Of a stretch of 64,000 nt of DNA, positions 45,201-63,737 are shown piece by piece. Source of the DNA: Axinella damicornis (taxonomy: Eukaryota; Porifera; Demospongiae; Axinellida; Axinellidae); assembly GCA_963931865.1 (NCBI GenBank), contig OZ007506.1, positions 1,076,241 through 1,140,240 of the forward strand, given 5' to 3'. Made by a program: the position numbers and the translations under genes. The notes beneath the pieces are model-generated. The model ran no database searches and was not told the DNA's origin. It was given only the letters and a program-made list of their open reading frames with translations. Every line of letters starts with the position of its first letter. Within the stretch, counting starts at the first letter, position 1.

Positions 45201-46991
45201 ACTGTAGCCTCGTTCCCAGGCCTCCACCCAGATTTTATCTCGCAGCCGTGCTCCCGATTTTTCTCCATGGCTGCGAGATAAAATCTGGGCAGAGGCCTGG
45301 GGACGAGGCTATCCAAACCGTACAGCTAGCCTTGTCCAAGGCACTGCTTAGACATGTATGTGATCGTGACGTCATAATTATACTGCCAAAATTATAGTTG
45401 AAATTTAGCAATTTTTTCCCCCAATTTGCAAAAGTGTCAGGTGGTCGTAATAAGCTAAACTAGCTTGCAGATGAGAAATACAGGGAAATACAGGGACAAG
45501 CAACAACTGTAATCTACATGACAATGTCAAAATGCAACAAACCTGGTCCCTATTCTTCTCCTTCAGCCTACCGAGAGCCCTCTCCAATCCCTCATCCAGC
45601 AGGTCCACCAGGCGCACTGTTTCACTCGAACGGCTCTTGAATTTCTTTTTGTCTTCTCCAAGAACAACTCCGAATCCCACGTGGTCGACACGGGACTCCT
45701 CAGGAATGTACCCAGCAAGTTCAGCGGCCTTGAACACTGTCTGAAAGTGAAGGGACTGGCCAGCATCCACAACGTAGATCAACCAATCCCCCTTTTCTAC
45801 TTCAATTCTTTGTTTAAGTGCTGTGAGATCCGACGTGTCATAGGTGAATCCGCCATCTGATTTGACGACTGTAAGAGGGATTTGGAGCCCAGGGAGAAAC
45901 ACTAATTTCCTGCCTTCCTCCACTGTGATCAAACCTGGGGACAAGGATCATTGCATGTGGGAATTTCAGGAGTAAGAATCTGATTGGCTCACTCCGTCAT
46001 CACTGGTACGGTGTCCTCTGCATTACTCCCTCACTTTTGGCCTCCAAATCCTTGATGACTTCCGGCATCAGGGGCTGATAGAAAGACTCCCCACGCTCAA
46101 TGATGGTCACCCCAAGACGGTCATAGATGTTCTCAAACTCTAGAGGTTAAGGAAATCAAGTGGTACAACGTCTCACACAAGTGCAAGATAAACTCTAGCC
46201 TAGTTGCCCTAGTTCCCAGGAAAAAGAGGGAGGGGTCTATACTGAGTGCAACCAAGGGCGCATCGAGCGCCGAAGGCGGCGAGAGGGCATGCAACGTTCA
46301 TAGACGGCAATATAGAATTCAAATTTGGACTGTGTAAGCACGTGAACCGTAGACGCGCCCCCCTTATGAGGTCACTTTGTACTAACGATCGAGATGGCTG
46401 GCATTTGGTCTGTAGCGTGCGTTTTTGATGAGGACCTAGCTACCTAGCGTGAGCTCCTTTCGATGCTATCATTCCCTCCCTCCAACTTACACAACAGCAA
46501 ATGTCGAGCAAATGTCGAGCTGTTGTTGAGAGCGGCAAATGTTGGCTTGCATCTGGCGATACTTTCTCCAAATCTGGGCCTGCTACACTGGTAGGAGAGC
46601 TACCTGGACTAGAAGAAGTACTTGGGCTAGAGATCGTTTGGATGGCATTTCTGTACCGACATCGGTAGCACTTGCCCATGAATAAGTTCCGTTGAACGTC
46701 CGTAACCGTACCGTGCACGCAATTTCACGTGCTTAACTGGAAACGTTATTTTTAGTAACACTCAGCACTATGCCGTCTATACGTGCACTATAGGAAGTTG
46801 CATGCCCCGCGGCTCGATGCGCCCTTGGTGCAACAGGATCAAAGTATAGGTCTCTTGGTACAGAGGATGGCTAACTTTGAGATCCAGATTGTCCACATAA
46901 ATATTATACATGTACAATCAACATAATATTATTGCAGCTGCCTCATTACATGCTACTACAAACTGGACTCTACAAGGGATCAAAAACTGGT

Positions 46992-47028
<37 letters not shown>

Positions 47029-50000
47029 ATCTCCAGGCTTATCTTAACAGCTGAATTAGACCATCCACTCACCTTTCCGAGAGACATTGCAGATGAGCTG
47101 CCAACCCTTGACAATCTCAGGGTCATGGTTTTGCAGTCTCACCACACTTGCATAGGCACGCTTCTTGAACTCTTCCTCATCGTCAAAGCGCTTCTTAGAT
47201 TCCTGCAACAGAAATGAGTTATTTCACTTGTAAAGGTGAACTGAATCTCCTCGGCAGGCTGATTATTGCACACCTTGTAAAATGCCTGGAGGTCTCCGAT
47301 GGGAGGAGACACTTTGGTGTAGTCAGGAAATTTATCCTTCAGGTGTGCAATCAGCATGCCAAACTGTGTCCCCCAGTCGCCAACATGGTTTAGTCTGTGG
47401 AGAGAAGGCGAGAAAGATAACTTCAAATAAACACTGCCATGGAATTATACTTCTCCAGCTGATAGGACACAGACACACCCACCCACCCACCCACCCACCC
47501 ACATATACCACACATACCTCAGAACATTGTGTCCAACAAACTCCAGCAATCGGCAGATGGTCTCCCCAATAATGGTGGACCTCAGGTGTCCGACATGCAT
47601 TTCCTTGGCAATGTTGGGAGAGGAGAAATCAACCACGACCCTCAGCTTCTTGTCCACAGGGGGTGGTCGGGCCCCGTTCACCACCAAGTCTTTCACCAAC
47701 TCCGAAACAAAGGAGGGCTTGAGGAAGATGTTGATGAACCCAGGGCCAGCTACCTCACACTGTTTGTGTGTACATACATGTGTGTGTACATGAGTATGCA
47801 CAAGTGTGTGTGTGTAAAAACATGTGGGTGCATATGTGGGGGTACGTACATGTGTATTCATGCGTGTGTATGTGTGTGGGCAGCGTACATGTGTGTATGT
47901 GTGTGGGCAGCGTACATGTGTGTATGTGTGTGGGCAGCGTACATGTGTGTATATGTGTGGGTGTACATGTACACGTATGTGTGTTTGGTTTTGGGGTGGG
48001 GGTAATGTATGTTTGATGCATTTTGTATGTGGAGGTGGTGTAAGTGTGTGATTTGTGTGTGTGTTGTGATAGGCCAGAAGGAGGAAAGACAAAGTAAGAC
48101 CAGTTGTTGTGTCTACAAAATAAATGTACCTCATAACCAACTTGTCTCTGATTCTTGTACAAAGTTCCAACAACCATTACGGAACAGCAACACAAACTGG
48201 TCCTTACAACAGGGTTGCCCCAGATGACGGACTCGCAGCCATCAGCATGCAAACCATTCTATTTTGAACACTCATCTCACATTGTGGGGCTGGGGGTAGT
48301 GTGGCTACACTAACATGGATCACTTTGTCCCCAGCTTGCACTACTTCACTCAAACACTGCTAAGCATTTGAACGTTTGATGATTCAAGCACACAGTCAGA
48401 GAGGGTTAATCATCCCTGAGTCACATGCAGCATAAACTACAGTTGGTCATGCAAGAGTCATTCCTGCTGGCTAGCCAAGGCTCAGACGCTGACACCTGGT
48501 AGACCAGCTCGCCAGGATTCCAGCCATGCCCCCACCCACGTGCCACATGGTCTGCCACCTACCTTCTCAATATAGGGCTCTGCATTCCTTAGTTGCTGAA
48601 TGATGGCAGCTGCCACCTCTCTCGGAGGAATGTTCTTACCCTGGGATTTCAACATCTGAGAGAGAAGAAAAAACAACTTGAAACAGAGTCCTGCATATTC
48701 TACAGTGTTTTCCACATTCCTGCAGCATCTGCATCAACCAAGCGATTTCTGTACACTGAATGGCTTGCACAGTTGACACACTGCTAACCAGGTGCAGTGT
48801 TTCCCCAAACGAGGGTGCTCCCCCATCCTTTCCTGGCCTAATTTCCTTTGATGCGGAATGCACTAAGCTCATTGATGTGCACGGTCAAATTTCTCGCTCT
48901 TCTCCCCTTTCCTGTCAGCTTTGGAGGTAACACTGCAGATGGCCCCAGGTTCATCCTGCTGGCTAGCTGTCCGGGAGTTTGCATGTCCAGTTTCTAGACA
49001 AGCTTCATCTAGTCTACCATTAGCCTCATTCCAAGTCCAAAAAAGGCCTGGGAATGAGGCTATAACAAGTAGTTTTTCACTCCTCGTGGGCCACGCCAAA
49101 GGAACCTCTAGTCTCCTGCTGGTCCTTCCCAGGCCACCCAACCTAGATTGGAAGCATGTCGATTGCAAGAAATGTTGCAACATGAGATCGCCTAGGCACG
49201 AAACCTTTCTTATTGGGAAGCTGATGGGGCTTAGCCTTGCTTCCAGGTGGACTACACTCCAAAACTGCCCTCACAAAGGAGCTCTATAGCGCCAGCATTG
49301 TGCACTTAGGCACTACGTTTTACGCCTTGATTAATAGCATGGCTGTGAGTGCAATTTGGCGGTAAAAGCACAAGAGACCAGAATAAACTGCACGAGGCAC
49401 AGCCAAGTACTTCATTACGAGTGCCATTACTGACTTATTACCACTAAAATTACAAAATCAAAATTACGCTGGACTGTTCCAGTAGAGGCTCCTCTTGCTT
49501 GCATGCTTCAAGTCTGTGAAATGTAGGCGCGGTCTTTTCATTGCTATAGTTTAACACCATTGCTATTCAACCAGGAGCCCATCAGCCAATCAGGTGTTAA
49601 TTGCATTGTTCCCAGCTTAGTATGTAGACATCACACTATAAGTGCAGGTTCTAAAGGTCAAATAAAGCCAGCATCATCTATCAAGGCCTATCCTTGCCTA
49701 TGACCTAGGAACAAGGTAGAACAGTGCCTCTCACCTGTGCAATCTGCATGGCAGCGATGCACTTATAGTCCCCAAACTTGCCACCGGACCCCTGCACGAT
49801 GCCCTTGAACTGGGAGAACCCAGGATAGAGGGAGCGGATGGGGGTGGTAAAGAGGCCCCCCACCACTCTAAGCACGTTGGTCATCGACTGCATCTGACGT
49901 GCCTCTTCCTCTGCTATGCTCTGGTAAGGAAGAAGAGGAGGAGAGGGAGGAAAAAAGGGATTAGGATAACTGCTGGTGACCTGTGACAATGCAACTTGGG

Positions 50001-51522
50001 CGATAATCTAGAGCTGTTTTGGTTAAGTAAAAGGCTTCTTTCTGAAAAGCAAGCTAGCCTTACCAATTTCTCTACCAGGAGTACTTGCAGTTGCCAATTG
50101 ATAGTCTTCAAGACTAATGGCATCATACTAACAATATTTGGGCAAGAATGAGCAAGCCCCAGACGATCCACGATCATTCAGCTTTGTTTTGCCATACATA
50201 CGTATGGTCAGTTGAGAGCCCTTACTGTAAATGCACTATTCTGCAAAGAATGGATAGTTTTCTTGGTTACGGGTGAAATATTCAAATTGCAGGACCAACA
50301 AAAATCACTCCAATAGGAGGCATCACAGTGCCTCTTTGATGGCTATAACAAGGACCAAGACAACTCACGGCCCTACCTCTTCAATGGCTACAGATAGAGA
50401 TGTGATGTGACCGTAAAGGATGCGGAAGGAATGGGAAGACAAGTTTTCAGGCGGGAGGATAAAGTCTTGAACAGCAGAGGTGCGATCGAGAAGGCATGCA
50501 GCCTGGAAAGAGTTTCCAGGCTGGAGCGTTGGAGGGATAATTATGCACATTTCATGCAATAATACAGACTGTCTCAGATCATGAACCCGCGGCTCATATA
50601 TGTAACATGAAGCTACAACTCAGGGGTGCACGTGATGGCATGTTAAACTACAACACACATGCTTCTTGCTCTGGCTCGCCCCACGATGACATGTGCCTCT
50701 GCCAGTAATCCACCATGGCTACTTCGAGTGGCAACCACACTCCTGGTAGGCTAGTGCACTGTCTAATGCTCAAACTCTACAAGCATGGTGAGTCTCTGAA
50801 CAAGTGTCAGTAAAAGGTCACTATCACGATAGATAGTAGAGGAGTCTCTCTCCACCTCCTCTACTTAGCCCTGCAAACTACCAGGAGCCCCACCTGTTGA
50901 ATGACAGACAGACAGACGACTGACTGACAGACAAAACCGATTGCTTAACCCCGCTTCGCGCATGCGCACACGGGGTAATTAAAGAACTAGTTTAGTCTGA
51001 AACTTGATAGCTATGGTGTATATACCAGCTCACACATTTCAAACAAGTCACAACATTGTGTCGTCACATAGCCAATGTTACCAATGGGATGCACTGTTGG
51101 TGGAGTTAATTACAATGATTGTCAATTGTTGGACTTCACACGGCAGGAGAACTTTGATGACAAAAAGTTCCTCTTTCTGGATTCGAACCGCCGCCAATGT
51201 TCGCATTACCATACGCGCGCACTGCCAATTACACCAAATGGCCGTTAATTACAGGAACATACCCGCTGCAGGTGAAGAATTCGGTACTTCAATTTTGAGT
51301 TTGCAGTTTGAAGTGCATTTAACTCAGGAGTGCTGGTCAGTGGCTCAGGACTCAGGGGTGATCTTTCAAGCTCCTCCACCTCCCTCAGGAGTTCTGATGT
51401 CCTGCTCTCCTGCAAGTGAAGTAGCAAAACGGAAGTTACACAGTACAAATGTAAAATGTATCACAACTTACAGCTTGTGCTATACGTTCAAAGAGCTCGT
51501 TTACTGGCACCTCTGCCGCCAT
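42209..51522 (-). CDS. RARS1: Cytosolic arginyl-tRNA synthetase
   Basis: Class I aminoacyl-tRNA synthetase charging tRNA-Arg. Twelve exons in phase, 665 residues (human 660): 51522-51472, 51409-51263, 49920-49735, 48655-48563, 47759-47518, 47394-47274, 47202-47073, 46139-46035, 45934-45543, 44862-44749, 44300-44242, 42566-42209. The N-terminal coiled coil ([13 protein letters not shown]) matches the human segment that docks into the multisynthetase complex. The HIGH-like motif lies in [38 protein letters not shown] follows. The KMSKS equivalent is [14 protein letters not shown]. The C-terminal anticodon-binding region has [17 protein letters not shown] and [18 protein letters not shown], ending LGLEPVSKM. 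The start was chosen because [17 protein letters not shown] joins the coiled coil in phase. Introns are repeat-laden. Confidence 0.97.
42640..43450. repeat. Dispersed repeat, copy B, with internal duplications
   Basis: Related to 31105-31450. It also contains a 66-bp tandem duplication (GAGCTGTGAGCCAGTCTAGC ..., about 43078-43208) and a 50-bp one (CAATACTTAAATGGTGCTTG ..., about 43282-43358). It is in RARS1 intron 11. Confidence 0.55.
44306..44492. repeat. (GGGA)n microsatellite
   Basis: Nearly 190 bp of GGGA with occasional AGGG interruptions. In RARS1 transcripts it is a CCCT tract right before the exon 11 acceptor (exon start 44300). Confidence 0.95.
45205..45311. repeat. Long fold-back copy (ATTTTATCTCGCAGCC core)
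   Basis: TAGCCTCGTTCCCAGGCCTC through CCAGATTTTATCTCGCAGCC, then the complement ending in GGACGAGGCTA. It shares the core with 58332-58421. Confidence 0.8.
46251..46829. mobile_element. ACCAAGGGCGCATCGAG family element, long copy
   Basis: 579 bp with inverted ends ACCAAGGGCGCATCGAG and CTCGATGCGCCCTTGGT, flanked by TGCAA on both sides. Terminal 60-70 bp match the 216-bp copy at 29755-29970; the extra interior (about 46330-46740) has no recognisable transposase. It is in RARS1 intron 7. Confidence 0.75.
46992..47025. repeat. Poly(G) run, 34 bp
   Basis: Uninterrupted G run in RARS1 intron 7, close to the exon 7 donor. Confidence 0.7.
47760..48060. repeat. Degenerate GT/TGTGTGGGCAGCGTACA repeats
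   Basis: GT-rich tract with three exact GTGTGGGCAGCGTACATGTG units (about 47873-47945) in RARS1 intron 4. Confidence 0.75.
49020..49063. repeat. Fold-back copy
   Basis: TAGCCTCATTCCAAGTCC ... GGCCTGGGAATGAGGCTA in RARS1 intron 3. Confidence 0.6.
50925..50985. repeat. Inverted copy of the 9.5-kb repeat
   Basis: CCGATTGCTTAACCCCGCTT then CGCGCATGCGCACACGGGGT is the reverse complement of the block at 9520-9565. It is in RARS1 intron 2. Confidence 0.6.
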
Positions 51523-57370
<5,848 letters not shown>

Positions 57371-58038
57371 TGGTGTCTACACTCTGCATATGTACATGCC
57401 TCTGAAGACTCATGGAGAAACCTTGCTTGTTTAAACTTTCCTCTCTTTTCATGTTTAAAGGAATCATTTCATTGTACATGTATCATAATACAATCATTCG
57501 TTATTATTATTGTTTGTGTATTATTGTTTGTGTACACTTCATGAACCCACAGCTGTACTTCGCTTTTGTATAATACTCCTTAGACAGCTTGGTATAATTT
57601 ATGCACTCACATCTCGTGCATCTACATGTATATATTATACTCAATCAAATGTTATGTCGCTTCCATAAAAGAAACCAGCCTGGGGAGGCTTACGAGACGA
57701 GGTATTGGTAGCAATCAGGAAATTCATTTGTTACTGTTACTTCCTGTTTGGGAAATTTTATTTTGCCTGTATTTAGAACAGCACGGTATAATATCGTTGA
57801 ACCATTATTACGCAACATCGATGCATCGGCCGCGGCGGCGCGGCAGCGCAGTGCAGCGTGGTCAATTCAATCAGCTAGCTAGCTAGATGAAAACAGCTAT
57901 ACGGGTTCATACATAACGACCGTATTATAATATACTTGTGTAATAGGTCTCCACACAGAACAAACCAGCGTTTCCTCGAGGTTCGTGCTTGAGACTCCCC
58001 ATTTGCTTTGTTGACTGATCACAAATGAGCGAGAAAGT
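57371..58038. other. Spacer between SMAD copy 2 and eIF5B
   Basis: 3' flank of the Smad and promoter/5' UTR of eIF5B. A short CG-rich stretch (CGGCCGCGGCGGCGCGGCAG, about 57828-57847) may mark the eIF5B promoter. No gene seen. Confidence 0.5.
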
Positions 58039-61000
58039 ATGGGAAAGAAGAAGGGCAAAGGCAAAGGACAGGATGAGAAGTGGTGAGTGCTTTAGCGTCC
58101 AAATTCTTTGTGCCTGTCTGTCCCTGATGCTAGTTTGTTTGCTTCCAGGGCAGGGGATGATAAGGTGTCCGAAGTTTCTCTGCTGGAGGGAACAAAAGAG
58201 GAAGATGGGTTGACAGACAACCCCGTTGCCCCGAGAGGAGGAGGAGGAAAGAAGGGAAAGAAAGAACGAAAAAAGAAAGCCTTTGATGATGAATGGTACG
58301 TACATCATGACAGGCTACCAACACAACTGCTAGCCTCGTTCCCAGGCCTCCGCCCAGATTTTGTCTCTTTTCTCCATGGCTGCGAGATAAAATTTGGGCG
58401 GAGGCCTGGGGACGAGGCTATACGTAACTGCATGGTCAATTGTCGAAGTGTCCTAAAGAGCTGTTGATTAACGGTCGCCCTGGTAGTCACTGCACACAGC
58501 CTAGGTTCCTACCTTGACTTCTGAGCATGTCTTTCCTGCTGGTACAGCTTCAGTCCCTGGATCACTCTGTGTGGTCTGCGGAGCAAAATGTGCTCTGTTT
58601 TCATTTACAGGGAAGATGAAATAGCTAATGAACCAGAGGAATTGGAGGAGATAGTTGACTCTCAGCTGCCAAATGCAAACGAGTCAGAAGCAGGTTTGGA
58701 GGAGCAGGTGAAGGAGGGTGCTGAGAAGAGCACTGGTGTGGTGGCAGGAGGGGGTGGGAAAAAGGGAAAGAAAAGAAAGAACGATGTCGACTGGTGAGTT
58801 AATCGTATTAGCCAGTAAAGTCCGGAGTGCTGGTTTTCAATACCATGTAAATAGCTATTAGCAGTAGCACTCGAGCAGGCATCCAGTAGTTCTCAACTTT
58901 CCATGTATGTTACTTCTAGCCATTACTCGGACCAAGTGCTATAAGCTGAGACTCGCATGAATAGTTGTCACACTGCATTTTCTTAATTCAGGGAGGGAGA
59001 CCTTGCACGTGAGTTAGAGGAGTTGGGATTGATGGATGACAAAGCTCCAAACCTGGAACAGCCGGAACAGCTGGACAAACAGGAAACACCTGATTTTGAG
59101 GCTAAGAGCAAAGCGGAGGAGCAGCCAAAGGAGGTTGACAGGAGTGGAGGAGGGAAAAAAGGGAAGAAGAAGAAGAAGAAGGATGAATCTAGGTAAGTTC
59201 AAAGTTTAACCTAACTTCCTAAATCAGTAGCTTCCTATGCAACCACAGACTGTGGTGCAGGATGTCACCTTGTGATGGTTTGTGACATTGCAGAGAGGAT
59301 GACATTGATGCATTGGTGCAAGAGATTGAAGGAGGGAGTGGAATGGAGTTGGGACAACTGCAGACTGCAGAGAAGCAGGAGTCCGGTTCCAAACCCACTC
59401 AAGTAGACTCCAAAGAGGAAAAGCCAGAAACTTGTGGGGTTGGGGGTGAGGCAGGAATTGACAAGGAGGGAGAGGAGGGACACACTGTGATGACGCCTGC
59501 ACAGAAGAAAGCTGCCAAACGGGAAAGAGAGAAGAAGAAAAAAGAGGCAGCAAAGAAAGCAAAACTGCAGCAAGTCGGTCAGAAAGAGGATGAGAAAATG
59601 AGTGTAGACACCACACCAGTTGCACCAGATGAAACTTCAACTGTAAAGTTGAAAGGTCAAAGTTCAGTTGAGGCTGATGAAAGGCCAGCTGAGGAAGGTG
59701 CAGTTGGTGGGGAGGAGGAGGAAGGGGAAGAGGGGGACGATAAGAAGAAGAAGAAGAAAAAGAAGAAGAAGGCAGAGGAAGAGAAAAAAGGGAAGGTAAA
59801 GAAACCGGGAAAATCAGCCATCTTAGGCATCAAGAAGCAGATTGAGGCAATGAGGCTAGAGCAGAAGCGGAGGGAGGAGGAGGAGCTCGCTCTCCAGCGG
59901 GCAGAAGAGGAGGCTGAGAGGAAGAGACAAGAAGAAGTAAGTACCTCCAAAATGTGCTTTCAACCACTCGTTTATTGACTCTTGGACATCTGCATGCCTC
60001 CCATGATCTAAATCAACTGTACGTGAGTGTCCACCTCCCTCCCTCTGCCTTGCAGCTGAGATTGGAGCAAGAACGCAAGGAGAAGAAGAAACAGAAGGAG
60101 AAGGAGCGTAAGGAGAGGAGGAGGCTGGAGGGGAAACCCATGACCAAGGCAGAGAAGGAGAAGCACGCCAAGGCTCAGGCACAGCTGCGTGCCCTGGAGG
60201 CACAAGGTACTGATGTGTGAAGACCTGGTGCACGCACTGCATGTAGGGGTATGCTCCCCTGGACTGCCTGTACTGCAATTCTCGCACGGCTGCAGGGATC
60301 ACCATCCCAGGGAAGGCCGTTGTCACCCAGGAAGGTGGTGGGGAGAAGAAGAAAGTTCGCTATGGCTCCCGACAGAGACCCAAGAAACCTACACAGGAGC
60401 AGACGGCTAACGTCAGGGATGGTGAGTCAGAGTGTGATCGCCCACCGCACCAACAATTGTACCACATGACATTTGGGGTATTGGGTATGGTGACTCCTGA
60501 CCCAAAACTGCATTCATGGAATAGGTGTAGCTTTATTGCAGCGAAGAATGCAGATGGCCACTAACAATTGTGGTACGCTTGAGCTTCAGAAATAGACAAT
60601 TTCATTCTGGGTAGTGATCATGAGTAGCCCAGATCCTTTGCACCGTCCGATACACTTGCAATGTCAGCTTATTTGTGTCCCTGTAGAGTCCGACCCTACC
60701 AGTGCTATCAGTGAGATGCAGGACGAGGCCGTCTCCGTTGCGTCAGGTGGGTAGTGTTGCTCCTGGTCGTGTTTCCATGGCTACACTTTGCATGTCTCCC
60801 CCAGATGCCACGGGTGAAGGTGTCCAGGACTCCAGGAGCAATTCTGACGTATGTACATGTTGCAGCCACCTGTATGAGCATGTTGTTTGTCCTCACACAC
60901 TCACATGTGTACGCCTTTAAACATACACATACGTACATACATGCATGTACATACACACACACACCATCGTCACACCCCCACACACACACCATCGTCACAC

Positions 61001-63668
61001 CCCCACACACACCATCGTCACACCCCCACACACACCATCACACCCCCACACACACCATCGTCACCCCCCACACACACACCATCGTCACACCCCCACACAC
61101 ACACCATCGTCACACACCCCCACACACACCATCGTCACACCCCCCCACACACACCATCGTCACACCCCCCCCCACACACACACCATCGTCACACCCCCAC
61201 ACGTACATCATCGTATAATCACACGTACCCCATACACCACACAGGAAGAGGTGAAGGATAATTGGGATGAAATCAGTGCAGAGGAGGAAGAGGGAGCGGT
61301 GAGTGTGTGTTGTGGTGAGCATTGTGTGAGTCATATAGATCAGGCAAGCAGCAGTCCACAGTACTCTGATGGAGGGTCTCGTTCCCAGTACAAGGATCTG
61401 GGAATGAGACGTTTGACCGTTGGAGGAATACTGACAAAGCTCCACATGCACAACCTAAGTTATTGCTCTAGCCTTGTTTCCAGTGGAGATGAGTATTCAT
61501 TGTGGGGTATATAAGTGTTCCTGTGCTGCCATGACCACTGATATGACTATAGTCATTCTGATACTGTTGCACGTGTAGGTGAAGGATAATTGGGATGACG
61601 TGAGTGAAGAAGAAGAAGAGACGCAGAAGCCAAAGGGGAAGAAAGGCGGTACCTCACCACTGGAAATGGCCAAATCTGAGCAGCAAGAATCCGTGAAGGG
61701 TGCCAAGCCTGAGGAGTCCGCATCCGACGAGGGAGAGAGTAGCAGCGAGAGCAGCGAAGAGGAGGAGAGTGAGGAGTCCGAAACAGAAGATTTGTCCCCT
61801 TATCAGAGAGCCAAGGAGAGGATTGAGGTCAGAAATTTTCCTCTCCACTCGCTCTCCCTTTTGTGGAAATGGTTTATATATGGTGTTATTTTGAGACTGT
61901 GAAGTGTTCCACCTGAGTTTAACATGGTGGGCCAAAGCAATTTGCAGCGGACTGGATGACAAGCTGGTTGTCTTTACCCTCAGAGCCGGCGTAAGAGACA
62001 CGAAGAAGAGCGCTCTGCAGACCTCCTCCGCTCCCCCGTGGTGTGTGTCCTGGGACACGTGGACACCGGAAAGACCAAAATCCTGGACAAGATTCGCCGA
62101 ACACATGTGCAGGACGGGGAGGCCGGGGGGATCACACAGCAGATCGGAGCAACCTTTGTCCCTGATGAGGCCATCCGGGAACAGACCAAGATGGTGAAGG
62201 AGGTGGGTGAAAGTTGCGCATGCCAACAAAAGCACTTCTCCTGCACAATACACGCACACACGTTAGCACTGTTTTGTGACTGTTGTCTGTTCACAGTTTG
62301 CCAAGACTGAGATCAAGCTCCCTGGCTTGTTGATCATAGACACTCCTGGCCATGAGTCCTTCAGGTATCAGTTCAAGCTAGCTAGTAGTGACCATTTTGG
62401 CATATGGCAATGTACCATCTTGATACCTTTAACCTAGTTGCTTCTTCCTGCCAGTGTTTGGACTACCTCAGTCTGTATTATAATACCTTCCTCTCTTCCA
62501 CTTCCTCCTCTTTCTCCTTCTCTCTCCTTCACCTTTCCTCTCCCTCCCTCCCCCTCCCTCCCTATCCCCTTCCTCACCATCACCCTCCCCCTCCCCCTTC
62601 CTTCCCCTTCCTCCCCCCTCCCCCTCCCTCCCCCCTCCCCCTCCCTCCCCCTCCCCCTCCCTCCCCCTTCCTCCCCCCTCCCCTCCCCTCCCTCCCCCTT
62701 CAGCAACCTGCGTGTACGGGGTTCCTCCATGTGTGACATAGCCATTCTGGTGGTGGACATTATGCACGGGCTGGAACCCCAGACCCTTGAATCACTTTCT
62801 ATCTTGCGGAAGGGGAAAACTCCCTTCATTGTTGCCCTCAACAAGGTGACTTGTGCCCCGACGTTGCTGCGCATGAGTATTGAGGTCCACTCATTCGCTG
62901 TTTGTTGCTAGGAGACTCCACTCTTCTTTGGCGCTTGGTGGCTGAGTGGTTTCTGGTTTGAATCCCAACATGCTATAGGAAATTTTCTTTCTCTCTTAGG
63001 AATATACTCAGCTCTACCCTAAAGAATGAGTAGTTGTTCTTGAAGGTGTTTTCACCTAAAACAGTTTATATATAACCACATCCTTCGGAGGGGATGTAAA
63101 AGCTGTCGGTCCCGGGGTAGTAGGATTCAGTTGCTACTGTAGTTCTGGGCTCTGTACGGTGGTTTCTAATATAGAGAAAGAGTAACACTCCTGCACTCTT
63201 CCTTGGCACGTACTGTGGGCTATTGATTTCTGTGCCAGTGACAATGTAAGTGTGAGCTGACTGTTTCTTTCCTAGATTGATCGAATGTTTGACTGGCGGC
63301 GCGGCCCCAACTCTGGGGTACGGGAGACCCTGAAGCGCCAGAAAGTGAACACGAAGGAGGAGTTTGACGAGAGAGTGAAGCAGGTTTCGACGGAGTTTGC
63401 CGAGCAGGTAAGGGGGAGGCAGAGGATGATGAAGTACTTTAGGTCTTGGAATGGTGGCAGGTTTTGTGTGTACTTTGCACTCACTCACACATGCACACTC
63501 GCGCATTGTACACACACACGTACGCTCATGAATGCACACATACCACCCTCCACACATACACACACACACACCCACATGCACACACACGTGCACATACACA
63601 CCCACATGCACACATACACACGCACATGCACACCCACACACCCACACACACACACAACACACACACAC

Positions 63669-63737
<69 letters not shown>

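Noticed and set aside
50389..50545. Minus-strand frame with [20 protein letters not shown], considered as an extra RARS1 exon
   Set aside because: RARS1 exons 2 and 3 join in phase and match human RARS1 without it. No family similarity.
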